In this document: in pieces, positions 24,801 through 32,290 of the stretch | Numbering within the stretch: position 1 is the stretch's first letter | Layout: the number at the start of each line of letters is the position of its first letter | Virus record (IMG/VR): IMGVR_UViG_3300008116_000014 | Coordinates: 1 to 64,000 of that record | DNA from: a virus | Strand: one strand, 5' to 3' | Length of the DNA: 64,000 bases | Translations under genes and position numbers: made by a program | The notes under the pieces: model-generated | Told to the model about the DNA's origin: nothing | The model's input: the letters and a program-made list of their open reading frames with translations, nothing else | The model's database searches: none

Positions 24801-25840
24801 TTATAACCTATCTTCGAAGTTCAAGTTTTAACACACACTGTTTCTGTGCTCAACAGTATTTTCTTGAATATGTACTAGGCATTAGATCCCCATCAGGAAT
24901 TAAGGCCGATAAGGGCACTATAGTACATAAAGCTTTAGAGATTTTAGCCTATATTAAGCTAACATTACAAAATAAAGAAAATATTTATACTGATGATATT
25001 GTTGGTCCTATTAATGTTCATGACTATGATTTAGACCGAATTATTGATGCTGTTTATCAATACTATACGTCTCAGTTTAAACATCACTCATGGTCGGCCA
25101 AAGATTTAAAAGATTGTCGTCTATGGGTCAACAAAGCGATCACAGATCACAACGGAACCTTCGATCCACGCAATAGAAACATACTTCAACCAGAGCAACA
25201 TTTTGATATAGTTATAGATAAACCTTGGGCCTATTATTCGTACAAAACACAATCAGGAATTTTAGATGGTAATTTGGCGATAAAAGGAACTATTGATCTT
25301 ATTACGGAAGTGGACGAAAATACCATAGAAATTGTTGACTGGAAAACTGGCCGCAGACTAGACTGGGCAACTGGTCAAGAAAAAACTTTGGAAAAACTTC
25401 AAAATGATCCTCAGTTAAGAATATACCACTATGCTGTGCAAAAATTGTATCCGAAAATGGATCATATTATTTTTACCATCAATTTTATTAATGATGGCGG
25501 AGCATTTAGTGTTTGTTATGATAAGAGCGATTTGCCAAAAACAGAAAATATGATTAGACAAAAGTTTGAAACCATACGAGATACCACAAGACCATCACTT
25601 AACAAAAGTTGGAAATGCACCAAATTATGTCATTTTGGAAAAACCACTTTTGAGAATAGTCATATTCTACCCATCATAGAATATAGAGATAATCAAATAT
25701 GTGCCAAAGATACTTTCATGACCAAGTGTGAACAAATCAAACACGATATTGATCTGAAAGGCATTAACAATGTGATTGACCAACACACTTTTCCTGGATA
25801 TACTGTTGGTAAGTACAAAGCACCCGGAAGCGCAGAATGA
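24797..25840 (+). CDS. RecB/Cas4-like PD-(D/E)XK exonuclease, 347 aa
   Basis: The RecB-family nuclease motifs are in order: GTIVHKALE (His44), KGTIDLI (Asp167), EIVDWKTGR (Asp181, Lys183) and QLRIYHYAV. Cys15 and Cys17 at the N-terminus plus a late cluster (KCTKLCHFGK) could hold an Fe-S cluster as in Cas4 and AddB nucleases. It probably processes DNA ends for recombination with the RecA-like protein. The only start is GTG 24797, overlapping the stop of the homing endonuclease gene; the original start may have been replaced when that gene inserted. Confidence 0.8.
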   Translation: MIITYLRSSSFNTHCFCAQQYFLEYVLGIRSPSGIKADKGTIVHKALEILAYIKLTLQNKENIYTDDIVGPINVHDYDLDRIIDAVYQYYTSQFKHHSWSAKDLKDCRLWVNKAITDHNGTFDPRNRNILQPEQHFDIVIDKPWAYYSYKTQSGILDGNLAIKGTIDLITEVDENTIEIVDWKTGRRLDWATGQEKTLEKLQNDPQLRIYHYAVQKLYPKMDHIIFTINFINDGGAFSVCYDKSDLPKTENMIRQKFETIRDTTRPSLNKSWKCTKLCHFGKTTFENSHILPIIEYRDNQICAKDTFMTKCEQIKHDIDLKGINNVIDQHTFPGYTVGKYKAPGSAE

Positions 25841-25927
25841 ACACAACCCATTTCTTTTTCACCTCTTTTTTATTATCTGTGTATTCATACTATGAGTGAT
25901 AATGCAAATTGAGTATAAGGAAATTTT

Positions 25928-26647
25928 ATGAGAGGCAGAAAAGTAGACAATGGTCGTTTTGTAAAATGTTACGATAATAAATTAACAAAAAAATATCTAG
26001 AAAAAGAATATCCAAAACAAGGAGCCTATAAAATAGCTAAAAGTTTGGGGATTCACGTTAAAACCGTATATAATTATTTAGGATATTACAAAATACCAAG
26101 AACTAGACAAGAAAATAATAAAATTAAAAAAGGCCAAATTTTTGGATTGTTAACTTTAGTAGAACCTGTTGGAAAATTAAAAAACGGCACAATTACATGG
26201 AAGTGTATGTGTGACTGCGGAAGCGAGACAATAGTACCATCCTCTAGGATAAAAATAGGCAAGGTTAAAAGTTGTGGCTGTTTGAACAAAATTAGTGGCT
26301 CAAAAAGATGGAATTGGAAGGGGTATTGTGGTATTAGTGGAAGCAGATTTTGTGAGATTAGATTAAGAGCCAAAAAGAAAAAATGGGATTTCAACCTAAC
26401 TCCAAAATTCTTATGGGAACTATTTCAACAACAAAACAAGAGATGTGCTATAACTAATGAAATTATAGATTTGAATATTGATGGATCATTAGATAGGATA
26501 GACAGTTCAAAAGGATATGTAAAAAATAACGTTTGGTGGGTTAAAAAAGATATAAATAAGATGAAACTAGACTTTCCATTAAATTTGTTTATCGAATTAT
26601 GTGAGAAGGTTGTAGCCAATAAGGAGAATATAAGAAATGGGCGTTGA
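25928..26647 (+). CDS. HNH-type homing endonuclease with HTH and zinc module, 239 aa
   Basis: An N-terminal HTH (KIAKSLGIHVKTVYNYLG) is followed by a zinc module, WKCMCDCGSETIV and KSCGCL. This module is common in phage AP2/HNH mobile endonucleases. The nuclease core RCAITNEIIDL and SLDRIDSSKGYVKNNVWWVKK is paralogous to the enzyme at 24273-24800. The gene ends inside the first codons of dnaE: the polymerase RBS (AAGGAG, 26621-26626) and ATG 26637 lie within it. This means insertion right at the polymerase start. An 87-nt AT-rich gap precedes it. Confidence 0.82.
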   Translation: MRGRKVDNGRFVKCYDNKLTKKYLEKEYPKQGAYKIAKSLGIHVKTVYNYLGYYKIPRTRQENNKIKKGQIFGLLTLVEPVGKLKNGTITWKCMCDCGSETIVPSSRIKIGKVKSCGCLNKISGSKRWNWKGYCGISGSRFCEIRLRAKKKKWDFNLTPKFLWELFQQQNKRCAITNEIIDLNIDGSLDRIDSSKGYVKNNVWWVKKDINKMKLDFPLNLFIELCEKVVANKENIRNGR

Positions 26648-26681
26648 GCAACGATATGTGCCGCTACACGTCCATTCCTAA
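26637..26681 (+). pseudogene. dnaE: Detached 14-codon N-terminus of DNA polymerase III alpha (PHP HxH motif)
   Basis: From ATG 26637, with a good AAGGAG upstream, the frame reads MGVEQRYVPLHVHS and stops at TAA 26679-26681. In intact DnaE proteins YVxLHVHS continues as (E/H)(Y/F)SLLDGLS; here FSLLDGLS resumes in another frame after TAAGTGAACTATG. Both frames are closed by stops (TAA 26679, TGA 26683), so a simple one-base shift cannot join them. The piece carries the first metal-binding HxH of the PHP domain. Confidence 0.7.
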
Positions 26682-26688
26682 GTGAACT

Positions 26689-28074
26689 ATGTTTTCACTT
26701 TTGGATGGACTATCCAAACCAGAGCAAATAGCAGAAAGATGCAAAGAGATCGGAGCATCTGCTTGTGCGTTAACAGATCATGGTAACATAGCAGGAACCA
26801 TCAAGTTTTATACTGCTATGAAAAAAGCTGGACTAAAGCCTATACTTGGATGTGAACTTTACATTTGTAGTCAAAACCCAAAAATCAAAGAAAAAGATAA
26901 CAAAAAACTAAGTCATTTTCTGGTATTGGCTAAGAATTATTCAGGATGGAGAAATCTTATCAAGATAGTTTCATCATCCAATAATCCAGAATATTATTAT
27001 CATAAGCCGAGATTGGATTTACCAACACTAAAAGATCTTCATTCAGGGGATTTGATCGGAATAACTGGTCATCTTGGATCAACACTAGCAGATCAAATAC
27101 TAGACGGGGATGCTCTTAGAGATGATTGGCAAAATATAGGAGTACAACATATATCTTATCTTAAGACTATATTTGGTGATCATTTGTTTTTGGAAGCTCA
27201 ATTAATAGATAAAGATAATCTGCCAATCCAAGAAATCCTCACAAACTGCATCAGAAAATTGGGACAATTAACCAATACTAAAGTTATATGTACTCCTGAT
27301 GCTCATTATTGTCGCAAAGAGGATGCTGTTGATCAGCGAGTATTATTGTGCAACAATCTTAAGATTACATTCTCTGATATTAGTCGTAAAATCATAAACG
27401 ATCAAGATATTCCTATGGGGTGCTTTTTTACATCAGATAATTATCATATTCCATCTCAGGAGGAAATGAAGAACATACACACAGAAGAAGAAATCAATAA
27501 TACAAATTTTGTGTGTGATTTAGTGGAAGAATATAACATACTAAGTAAACCTAAATTACCATTATTTAAATGTCCACCAAATTTCTCTCAGGATGAATAT
27601 TTAAGAGAACTGTGTAGAAACGGATGGAGAGATAAAATAGCAAATGTTGTACCTAAAGAAGATCAACAACCATACTTGGATCGTATCAAATACGAACTAG
27701 AGGTTTTACAGGGTGCTGGGCTGAGTAGTTATTTTTTAATAGTACAAGATATTGTGAACTATGTTAAAAGAGAAGGATGGCTTCCGGGACCGGGACGAGG
27801 TTGTTTTATACCAGAAACAAGAGTTAAAATGGCTTCTGGTGAATTGATGCCTATCTATAATATAGAAATAGGAGATCAAGTAATAGATGCTTTTGGAAAT
27901 AAACAAAGAGTCTATGATATAATGAGATATGAAATAGATGAAGAAATACTGGAAATAGAATTAGAAAATGGTAAAATCATAAGATGTACAAAAGATCATA
28001 GATTTTTAACACTAAATAGGGGTTGGGTTGAAGCCCAGTATCTATCAGAAAATGATGATTTGGCCAAAATATAA
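26689..28074 (+). CDS. dnaE: DNA polymerase III alpha, N-terminal part fused to split-intein N-half, 461 aa
   Basis: Residues 1-371 are the PHP and early polymerase domain of DnaE: FSLLDGLSKPEQIAERC, ALTDHGNIAG, KPILGCELYI, YHKPRLDLPTL, then YELEVLQGAGLSSYFLIVQD and WLPGPGRG. At the conserved GPGRG/SAAG site the frame changes to an intein (Cys372 onward, 27802-28071) and ends with tandem TAATAA. ATG 26689 is the first start in frame, 8 nt after the stop of the N-terminal fragment, so reinitiation is likely; the product would lack the HVHS motif. By itself it lacks the palm aspartates, which lie in 28916-29749. Confidence 0.9.
   Translation: MFSLLDGLSKPEQIAERCKEIGASACALTDHGNIAGTIKFYTAMKKAGLKPILGCELYICSQNPKIKEKDNKKLSHFLVLAKNYSGWRNLIKIVSSSNNPEYYYHKPRLDLPTLKDLHSGDLIGITGHLGSTLADQILDGDALRDDWQNIGVQHISYLKTIFGDHLFLEAQLIDKDNLPIQEILTNCIRKLGQLTNTKVICTPDAHYCRKEDAVDQRVLLCNNLKITFSDISRKIINDQDIPMGCFFTSDNYHIPSQEEMKNIHTEEEINNTNFVCDLVEEYNILSKPKLPLFKCPPNFSQDEYLRELCRNGWRDKIANVVPKEDQQPYLDRIKYELEVLQGAGLSSYFLIVQDIVNYVKREGWLPGPGRGCFIPETRVKMASGELMPIYNIEIGDQVIDAFGNKQRVYDIMRYEIDEEILEIELENGKIIRCTKDHRFLTLNRGWVEAQYLSENDDLAKI
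27802..28071 (+). other. Split intein N-half (IntN), 90 aa
   Basis: It starts with the nucleophile Cys1 in CFIPETRVKMASGELMPI, block A of Hint domains. Next comes EIGDQVIDAFG, then block B in IIRCTKDHRFLTLNRGWVEA with the TxxH pair (Thr63, His66). It ends at LSENDDLAKI. The length of 90 residues is normal for natural split IntN. The matching C-half is at 28916-29020. Confidence 0.92.
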
Positions 28075-28113
28075 TAAGAACCTCTTCCTGGACCACTTTT
28101 GGTGTATCCTACT

Positions 28114-28950
28114 ATGAAAGGACAATCTTGTATGGAATATATAGCATTTAAATCTTTACAAGACAATAATTTTGAATACAGGGGATTAAGCAATAAACCT
28201 ATTAAAGACATATGTATAAAATGCAATAAAACTTTTGAATACGCTAAACTTAAGAAATTTATTAGGAGCAGAGTAAACATCCCAAAAATATATTGGTGTC
28301 AATGTCAGAAATGTTTTTTGCGATATAGAACTATTGATAATTCAGACTGGATAGAAAAAAATAGGAAAGCACAACTTATAGCGCAAAATAAAGAAGAACA
28401 AAAGAAAAAGAACGCGGAGGCAGTATCAAAATCTTGGACAAGAACAAGAAAAAATAAAGCTTCTGAATATCTTAAAGAAAGATGGGTTAATGATGAGGCT
28501 TTTAAAAATAAGGCTACTCTTAATTTAACCAATAATAGAAGATATAATTTTACAAACGGAATTGCTACTGGGGGTCTTAGAGGATTATATAACGATATAT
28601 ACTATGATAGTGCGCTAGAACTATCTTTTATATTGTGGTGTGAATACAATAGTATGCCGATTAAAAGATATGATCAAGATTCTATTAAGTATGTAGATGA
28701 AAATACTATCGAAAGAGAATATTTTCCTGATTTTATTATCAATAACACAACTATTGTCGAAATAAAAGGAAAAGGAATTTGGTATAATCGACACTTTGAA
28801 CGCAATAAATTAAAAATGATAGCAGCAAAGACCAAATTTAATGCAAAGTATTGCATATATTACGACTGGGATGAACAAACAAAATTATTTTATCGAAAGG
28901 CTAGAAAATTACATCATGAAAATAAAAAGAAAAACGTCGCTATCATATAA
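28114..28950 (+). CDS. Free-standing PD-(D/E)XK homing endonuclease inside the split intein, 278 aa
   Basis: A zinc ribbon (Cys34, Cys37, then CQCQKC at 62-67) is followed by a Lys-rich helical linker like NUMOD repeats (KSWTRTRKNKASEYLKERW) and a nuclease core: YDSALELSF (Glu169), EYFPDFIINN (Asp206) and TIVEIKGKG (Glu216, Lys218). The frame is the same as IntN but separated by TAATAA, and its end overlaps the IntC start by 35 nt in another frame. So it may descend from the endonuclease domain of a once-continuous intein. Separate endonucleases between split-intein halves are known from metagenomic 'fractured genes'. Start ATG 28114; RBS weak. Confidence 0.85.
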   Translation: MKGQSCMEYIAFKSLQDNNFEYRGLSNKPIKDICIKCNKTFEYAKLKKFIRSRVNIPKIYWCQCQKCFLRYRTIDNSDWIEKNRKAQLIAQNKEEQKKKNAEAVSKSWTRTRKNKASEYLKERWVNDEAFKNKATLNLTNNRRYNFTNGIATGGLRGLYNDIYYDSALELSFILWCEYNSMPIKRYDQDSIKYVDENTIEREYFPDFIINNTTIVEIKGKGIWYNRHFERNKLKMIAAKTKFNAKYCIYYDWDEQTKLFYRKARKLHHENKKKNVAII

Positions 28951-29020
28951 GGGTACTGTGTGCGATTTGTCTGTAACCAATACAGCATCTTATAATGTTG
29001 AAGGGATTGGAGTACACAAT
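28916..29020 (+). other. Split intein C-half (IntC), 35 aa
   Basis: From Met1 the C-half has block F VCDLSVTNTASYNVEG and block G GIGVHN, with penultimate His34 and terminal Asn35. The first extein residue is Ser (AGT 29021), a valid +1 nucleophile. The size is typical of natural IntC peptides. It should splice in trans with IntN at 27802-28071. Confidence 0.92.
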
Positions 29021-29749
29021 AGTGCGGCGGGGTGTTTGGTATCCTATCTCATCGGCATAACTAATATTGATCCTATAAAATATAGTCTGCTTTTTGAAAG
29101 ATTCTATAATGAGGGTCGTAACACAGCAGACAATATTTCCATGCCAGATATTGATGTAGATATACCTATCGAAAAGCGAGAAATGGTTATTCAATATATC
29201 AAAGACAAATATGGTTCGGACAAAGTTTCTCAAATGGTTACTTTCAATACGATCAAGGGTAGGGGCGCACTAAAAGACGTATTAAGAGTATATGGTAATA
29301 TTACATTTGAAGAAATGAATAAGATAACCAAAAATATCCCCGATGAGTCTAAGATTGCCGATGATCTTCAAGAGATGAAAGAAGAAACTGGCGAAGCATC
29401 CATCGTTCGATGGGCTTTGGAAAACGATAATGATAAGCTTAAAGAATGGTGCTTTATTGATGAAAAAGGACAACTACAAGGCCTCTTGTCAAAAAGGTTT
29501 GAACAGGCTATTAGACTAGAGGGCACCAAGTCAAATCAGTCCAAACATGCTGCTGGTATTGCTATCAGTAGTGAACCATTAAATGAATTATGTCCTATGG
29601 TTTATGATAGTAAGAATGATCAGTTAATAGCAGGAATGGAGATGCAAGACTTGGAAAGCATAGGAATTATTAAGTTTGATATTCTTGGTGTTGCTCTTCT
29701 TGATAAAGTGATGACAATCAGAGACCTTTTAAATGAAGGAGTTCAATAA
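28916..29749 (+). CDS. dnaE: Split-intein C-half fused to DNA polymerase III alpha catalytic middle part, 277 aa
   Basis: Residues 1-35 are the intein C-half. From Ser36 (29021) the DnaE sequence resumes as SAAGCLVSYLIGITNIDP, then LLFERFYNEG and SMPDIDVDIP with the two palm aspartates, VSQMVTFNTIKGRGALKDV, SKHAAGIAI and IIKFDILGVALLDKV with the third catalytic Asp. So all polymerase active-site acids are on this fragment. It ends at TAA 29747-29749, before the beta-clamp/OB part found at 30613-32220. ATG 28916 gives the usual IntC length; an upstream in-frame ATG at 28841 lies deeper in the endonuclease gene. TAATG couples it to the next ORF. Confidence 0.9.
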   Translation: MKIKRKTSLSYKGTVCDLSVTNTASYNVEGIGVHNSAAGCLVSYLIGITNIDPIKYSLLFERFYNEGRNTADNISMPDIDVDIPIEKREMVIQYIKDKYGSDKVSQMVTFNTIKGRGALKDVLRVYGNITFEEMNKITKNIPDESKIADDLQEMKEETGEASIVRWALENDNDKLKEWCFIDEKGQLQGLLSKRFEQAIRLEGTKSNQSKHAAGIAISSEPLNELCPMVYDSKNDQLIAGMEMQDLESIGIIKFDILGVALLDKVMTIRDLLNEGVQ

Positions 29750-29934
29750 TGATGGTTAAGTTTAAAGATGTGGCTGAAAATACATTATTTAGCAAAGATG
29801 GTGTGGAATTCAAAAAAATACAACTAGTAAAAATTAGTTGTTGTAAAACAATAAATGCTATACAAGTATTAGATCCTAGAAATAGAGTGCTTTTTAATCA
29901 AGAAGATGAAGTAGAAGTGAATGATCAACTATAA
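29749..29934 (+). CDS. Small conserved-type phage protein between polymerase pieces, 61 aa
   Basis: It begins MMVKFKDVAENTLFSKDGVEFKKI and has NAIQVLDPRNRVLFNQEDEVEV, a beta-rich pattern seen in many small phage proteins (FxDLxxGxxFxxxGxxYxKI...NAxxL..G....F.DxxxV). The start overlaps the previous stop (TAATG) and the end overlaps the exonuclease gene by 14 nt, so it is part of the polymerase operon. Function unknown; it could be a small replisome adaptor or a host-interaction protein. Confidence 0.6.
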   Translation: MMVKFKDVAENTLFSKDGVEFKKIQLVKISCCKTINAIQVLDPRNRVLFNQEDEVEVNDQL

Positions 29935-30616
29935 TAAGATTTGTGTTTTTGATTTTGAGACAGACGGATCGGATCCATCAGAATGCAGTCCTGTACAGAT
30001 TGCTGCTATTATGATAGATCCATTAAATTTGGACATTATACCCGGCTCAGAGTTCAATATAAACTTTAGGCCAGAAGTTTTGGAAAACAACGAAAACTAC
30101 AAATACGAAACAGATATATTAGATTTTCATTCAAAGGTTAAAGGGTGTTCTCAAGACGAGGTTTTAGCCTCGTGGTATAAATATCCTAAACAGGATCATT
30201 CTTGGAAATTATTCACAGCCTATTTGGATAAATACCATTCACGAGCAACTAAAAAAAGTCAATTTTCTGCACCTATTGCTGCTGGTTATAATATACATAG
30301 ATTTGATCTACATATCATAGACAGATTAAGCAAAAAGTATGGTAATTTGAACAAAGAAAAAAGAACAGATTTATTTTATCCTAGAGACACTATAGATGCT
30401 ATGCAATTAATGTTTTATTGGTTTGAGCATAGTAGTGATCTTAAAAGTTATTCGTTAGATACTGTGAGAGATTATCTGGGAATTAGCAAAGATGGTGCTC
30501 ACGATGCTCTAAAAGATGTTCAGGATACAGCAGCAATAATAATTAGGTTTTTAAAGTTACATCGTAATTTGGGACAAAAGGTAAAGTTTAAGAATTCTTT
30601 TGCAAATCAGGCATGA
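29921..30616 (+). CDS. DEDDh 3'-5' proofreading exonuclease (DnaQ-like), 231 aa
   Basis: The exonuclease motifs are all present: CVFDFETDG (first Asp/Glu), GYNIHRFDL (second Asp) and KDGAHDALKDVQDT with the His-x4-Asp of the DEDDh class. The size and architecture match the editing subunit of a DnaE-type replicase. It lies between the middle and C-terminal pieces of the polymerase and overlaps the C-terminal piece by 4 nt, so it will be made with them in stoichiometric coupling. A separate insertion region of about 60 residues (RPEVLENNENYKYETDIL and onwards) is longer than in bacterial DnaQ. Confidence 0.88.
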   Translation: MINYNKICVFDFETDGSDPSECSPVQIAAIMIDPLNLDIIPGSEFNINFRPEVLENNENYKYETDILDFHSKVKGCSQDEVLASWYKYPKQDHSWKLFTAYLDKYHSRATKKSQFSAPIAAGYNIHRFDLHIIDRLSKKYGNLNKEKRTDLFYPRDTIDAMQLMFYWFEHSSDLKSYSLDTVRDYLGISKDGAHDALKDVQDTAAIIIRFLKLHRNLGQKVKFKNSFANQA

Positions 30617-32220
30617 CTAAAAAATATCAATATCCTTGTGGATGTTCTTTTGAGTTAAATGATAACAATGGATTAGTTTTTGATCCAGATATTAACTCTA
30701 TAAATTTGGACTGTTCCAGAACATGGGGTCTAATTTCGGATGGTAATACTAAGGGTTGTTTTCAATTAGAATCTCGTCTAGGACGATCCATAGCCAAAAA
30801 ACTTAAGCCAGAAAATATAGAGCAGCTTTCTGCACTAATTGCTGTGTTAAGACCCGGCTCATTAGAGGCTATTAGAGATGGTAAAAGTGTAACCAATCAT
30901 TATATCGATAAAAAGAATGGTCAAGAAACACTAGATAACTTTCATCCCGTTCTTGAGCCAATCCTAAATTCAACATACGGAGAGATGATATATCAAGAAC
31001 AAGCAATGGAAATTGCTAAGATAGTTGCTGGTTTTAATTTGCGAGAAGCAGATATGTTAAGAAAAGCTATTGGTAAGAAAAAACCAGAAGAAATGGCAAA
31101 GGTTAAGTCAAAGTTTTTAGAAGGATCATCAAAACTGAATATCTTAAGCACAAATGAGGCAGAACAGGTGTTTGGTTGGATTGAAAAAAGTCAAAGATAT
31201 TCTTTCAATAAGTCCCATTCTGTTAGTTATGCTATTAATGCGTACTTATCAGCATATGCCAAAGCACATTTTCCAAAAATATTTTTTGCATCATATCTCA
31301 GATTTGCCAAAGATAAAAAAGATCCTCAAGCAGAGATAAAAGAATTGGTACAAAATGCTAATGAAATGGATATTACTGTTCATACTCCTGATATTAGAAA
31401 TCTTAATGAGTTCTTTATATTGAAGAACGATAAGATATATTTTGGTTTAACAGATATTAAGGGTGTGGGCAAATCGGTATTTGATAAGCTTAGAGGAATA
31501 TCTTTGAATGTTAAATTTGATTCATCTAATTGGCTTCAGTTTTTATTCTTAGTTTTGAATAGAATTAATTCTACAGCAGCCAAAGCTTTGATCCAAAGCG
31601 GGGCGCTTAGTTTTATACCAATAACCAGAAGTAAGATGTTGTATGAATATAATCTTGTTAGCACTTTAACAGCCAAAGAGATTGAGCATATTTGTAATAA
31701 CTTGACCAAATTCACCACACTAAAGGAATGTTTGGGATTTGTGATGGGTTTACCTAGAGTTAATAAGAATAGACAAAATTCTATCAGAGATTCTTTGTAT
31801 GCTTTAGATTTTCCACCACATTCATTGGATGATAGTCCGGAGTGGATAGCAGACTGCGAAGATGCCTTACTTGGATGCTCTATTACTTGTTCCAAGCTGG
31901 ATATGTATGATATTAGTATGACCAATATAACATGTAGAGAATTAAAGAATACGTCTATGAAAGATAATCTTATTCTTGGCGGAGAAATAGATAATATCAA
32001 TATTGTAAAGACCAAAAGTGGTAAAAATCCCGGTCAAGAAATGGCTTTTGTTACAATGACAGATCAAACTGGTTGTGTTGACTCTATAGTATTTTTTCCT
32101 GAACAATACAAAACTTTCAAGAATTTACTATTTTTGGGCAATATTGTTATTGTGAAAGGATCTAAGTCCAAGAACGGAGATGGTATCATAGTAGAAAAGG
32201 GTTATATAGCAAAAACTTGA
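30613..32220 (+). CDS. dnaE: DNA polymerase III alpha, C-terminal part, 535 aa
   Basis: It starts with a Cys-rich segment (KYQYPCGCSFEL, then LDCSRTWGL) and then the DnaE finger region: GNTKGCFQLESRLGRSIA, ALIAVLRPGSLEA, YGEMIYQEQAMEIAKIVAG, ADMLRKAIGKKKPEEM, FNKSHSVSYAINAYLSAYAKAHFP. HhH-like FGLTDIKGVGKSV and an OB-fold, MAFVTMTDQTGCVDSIVFFPE, close the protein. It supplies fingers, tandem HhH and OB domains, but no palm acids. The break after KFDILGVALLDKV falls between palm and finger sections. There are no intein blocks at this break, so the pieces must associate non-covalently. Confidence 0.88.
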   Translation: MTKKYQYPCGCSFELNDNNGLVFDPDINSINLDCSRTWGLISDGNTKGCFQLESRLGRSIAKKLKPENIEQLSALIAVLRPGSLEAIRDGKSVTNHYIDKKNGQETLDNFHPVLEPILNSTYGEMIYQEQAMEIAKIVAGFNLREADMLRKAIGKKKPEEMAKVKSKFLEGSSKLNILSTNEAEQVFGWIEKSQRYSFNKSHSVSYAINAYLSAYAKAHFPKIFFASYLRFAKDKKDPQAEIKELVQNANEMDITVHTPDIRNLNEFFILKNDKIYFGLTDIKGVGKSVFDKLRGISLNVKFDSSNWLQFLFLVLNRINSTAAKALIQSGALSFIPITRSKMLYEYNLVSTLTAKEIEHICNNLTKFTTLKECLGFVMGLPRVNKNRQNSIRDSLYALDFPPHSLDDSPEWIADCEDALLGCSITCSKLDMYDISMTNITCRELKNTSMKDNLILGGEIDNINIVKTKSGKNPGQEMAFVTMTDQTGCVDSIVFFPEQYKTFKNLLFLGNIVIVKGSKSKNGDGIIVEKGYIAKT

Positions 32221-32245
32221 CCTGTCGCCGTGGTCAATATACTAT
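32217..32245 (+). promoter_or_regulatory. Probable sigma70-type promoter for ssb
   Basis: TTGACC (32217-32222), overlapping the dnaE stop, and TACTAT (32240-32245) are spaced by 17 bp. An alternative -10 TATACT is at 32243-32248. The start would lie about 38 nt upstream of the ssb ATG, leaving a leader with a good AAGGAG. ssb would then be transcribed alone up to the terminator at 32669. Confidence 0.45.
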
Positions 32246-32290
32246 ACTGTTAGTTGGCGTTGGTTCGTTTTATTTTTCAAAGGAGAATTT

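Noticed and set aside
26679-26691. A group I intron or small intein at the polymerase N-terminus
   Set aside because: Only 10-13 extra nt are present, far too short for either.
29749-30612. A second split intein at the C-terminal polymerase break
   Set aside because: Neither fragment end shows Cys1, TxxH or HN motifs.
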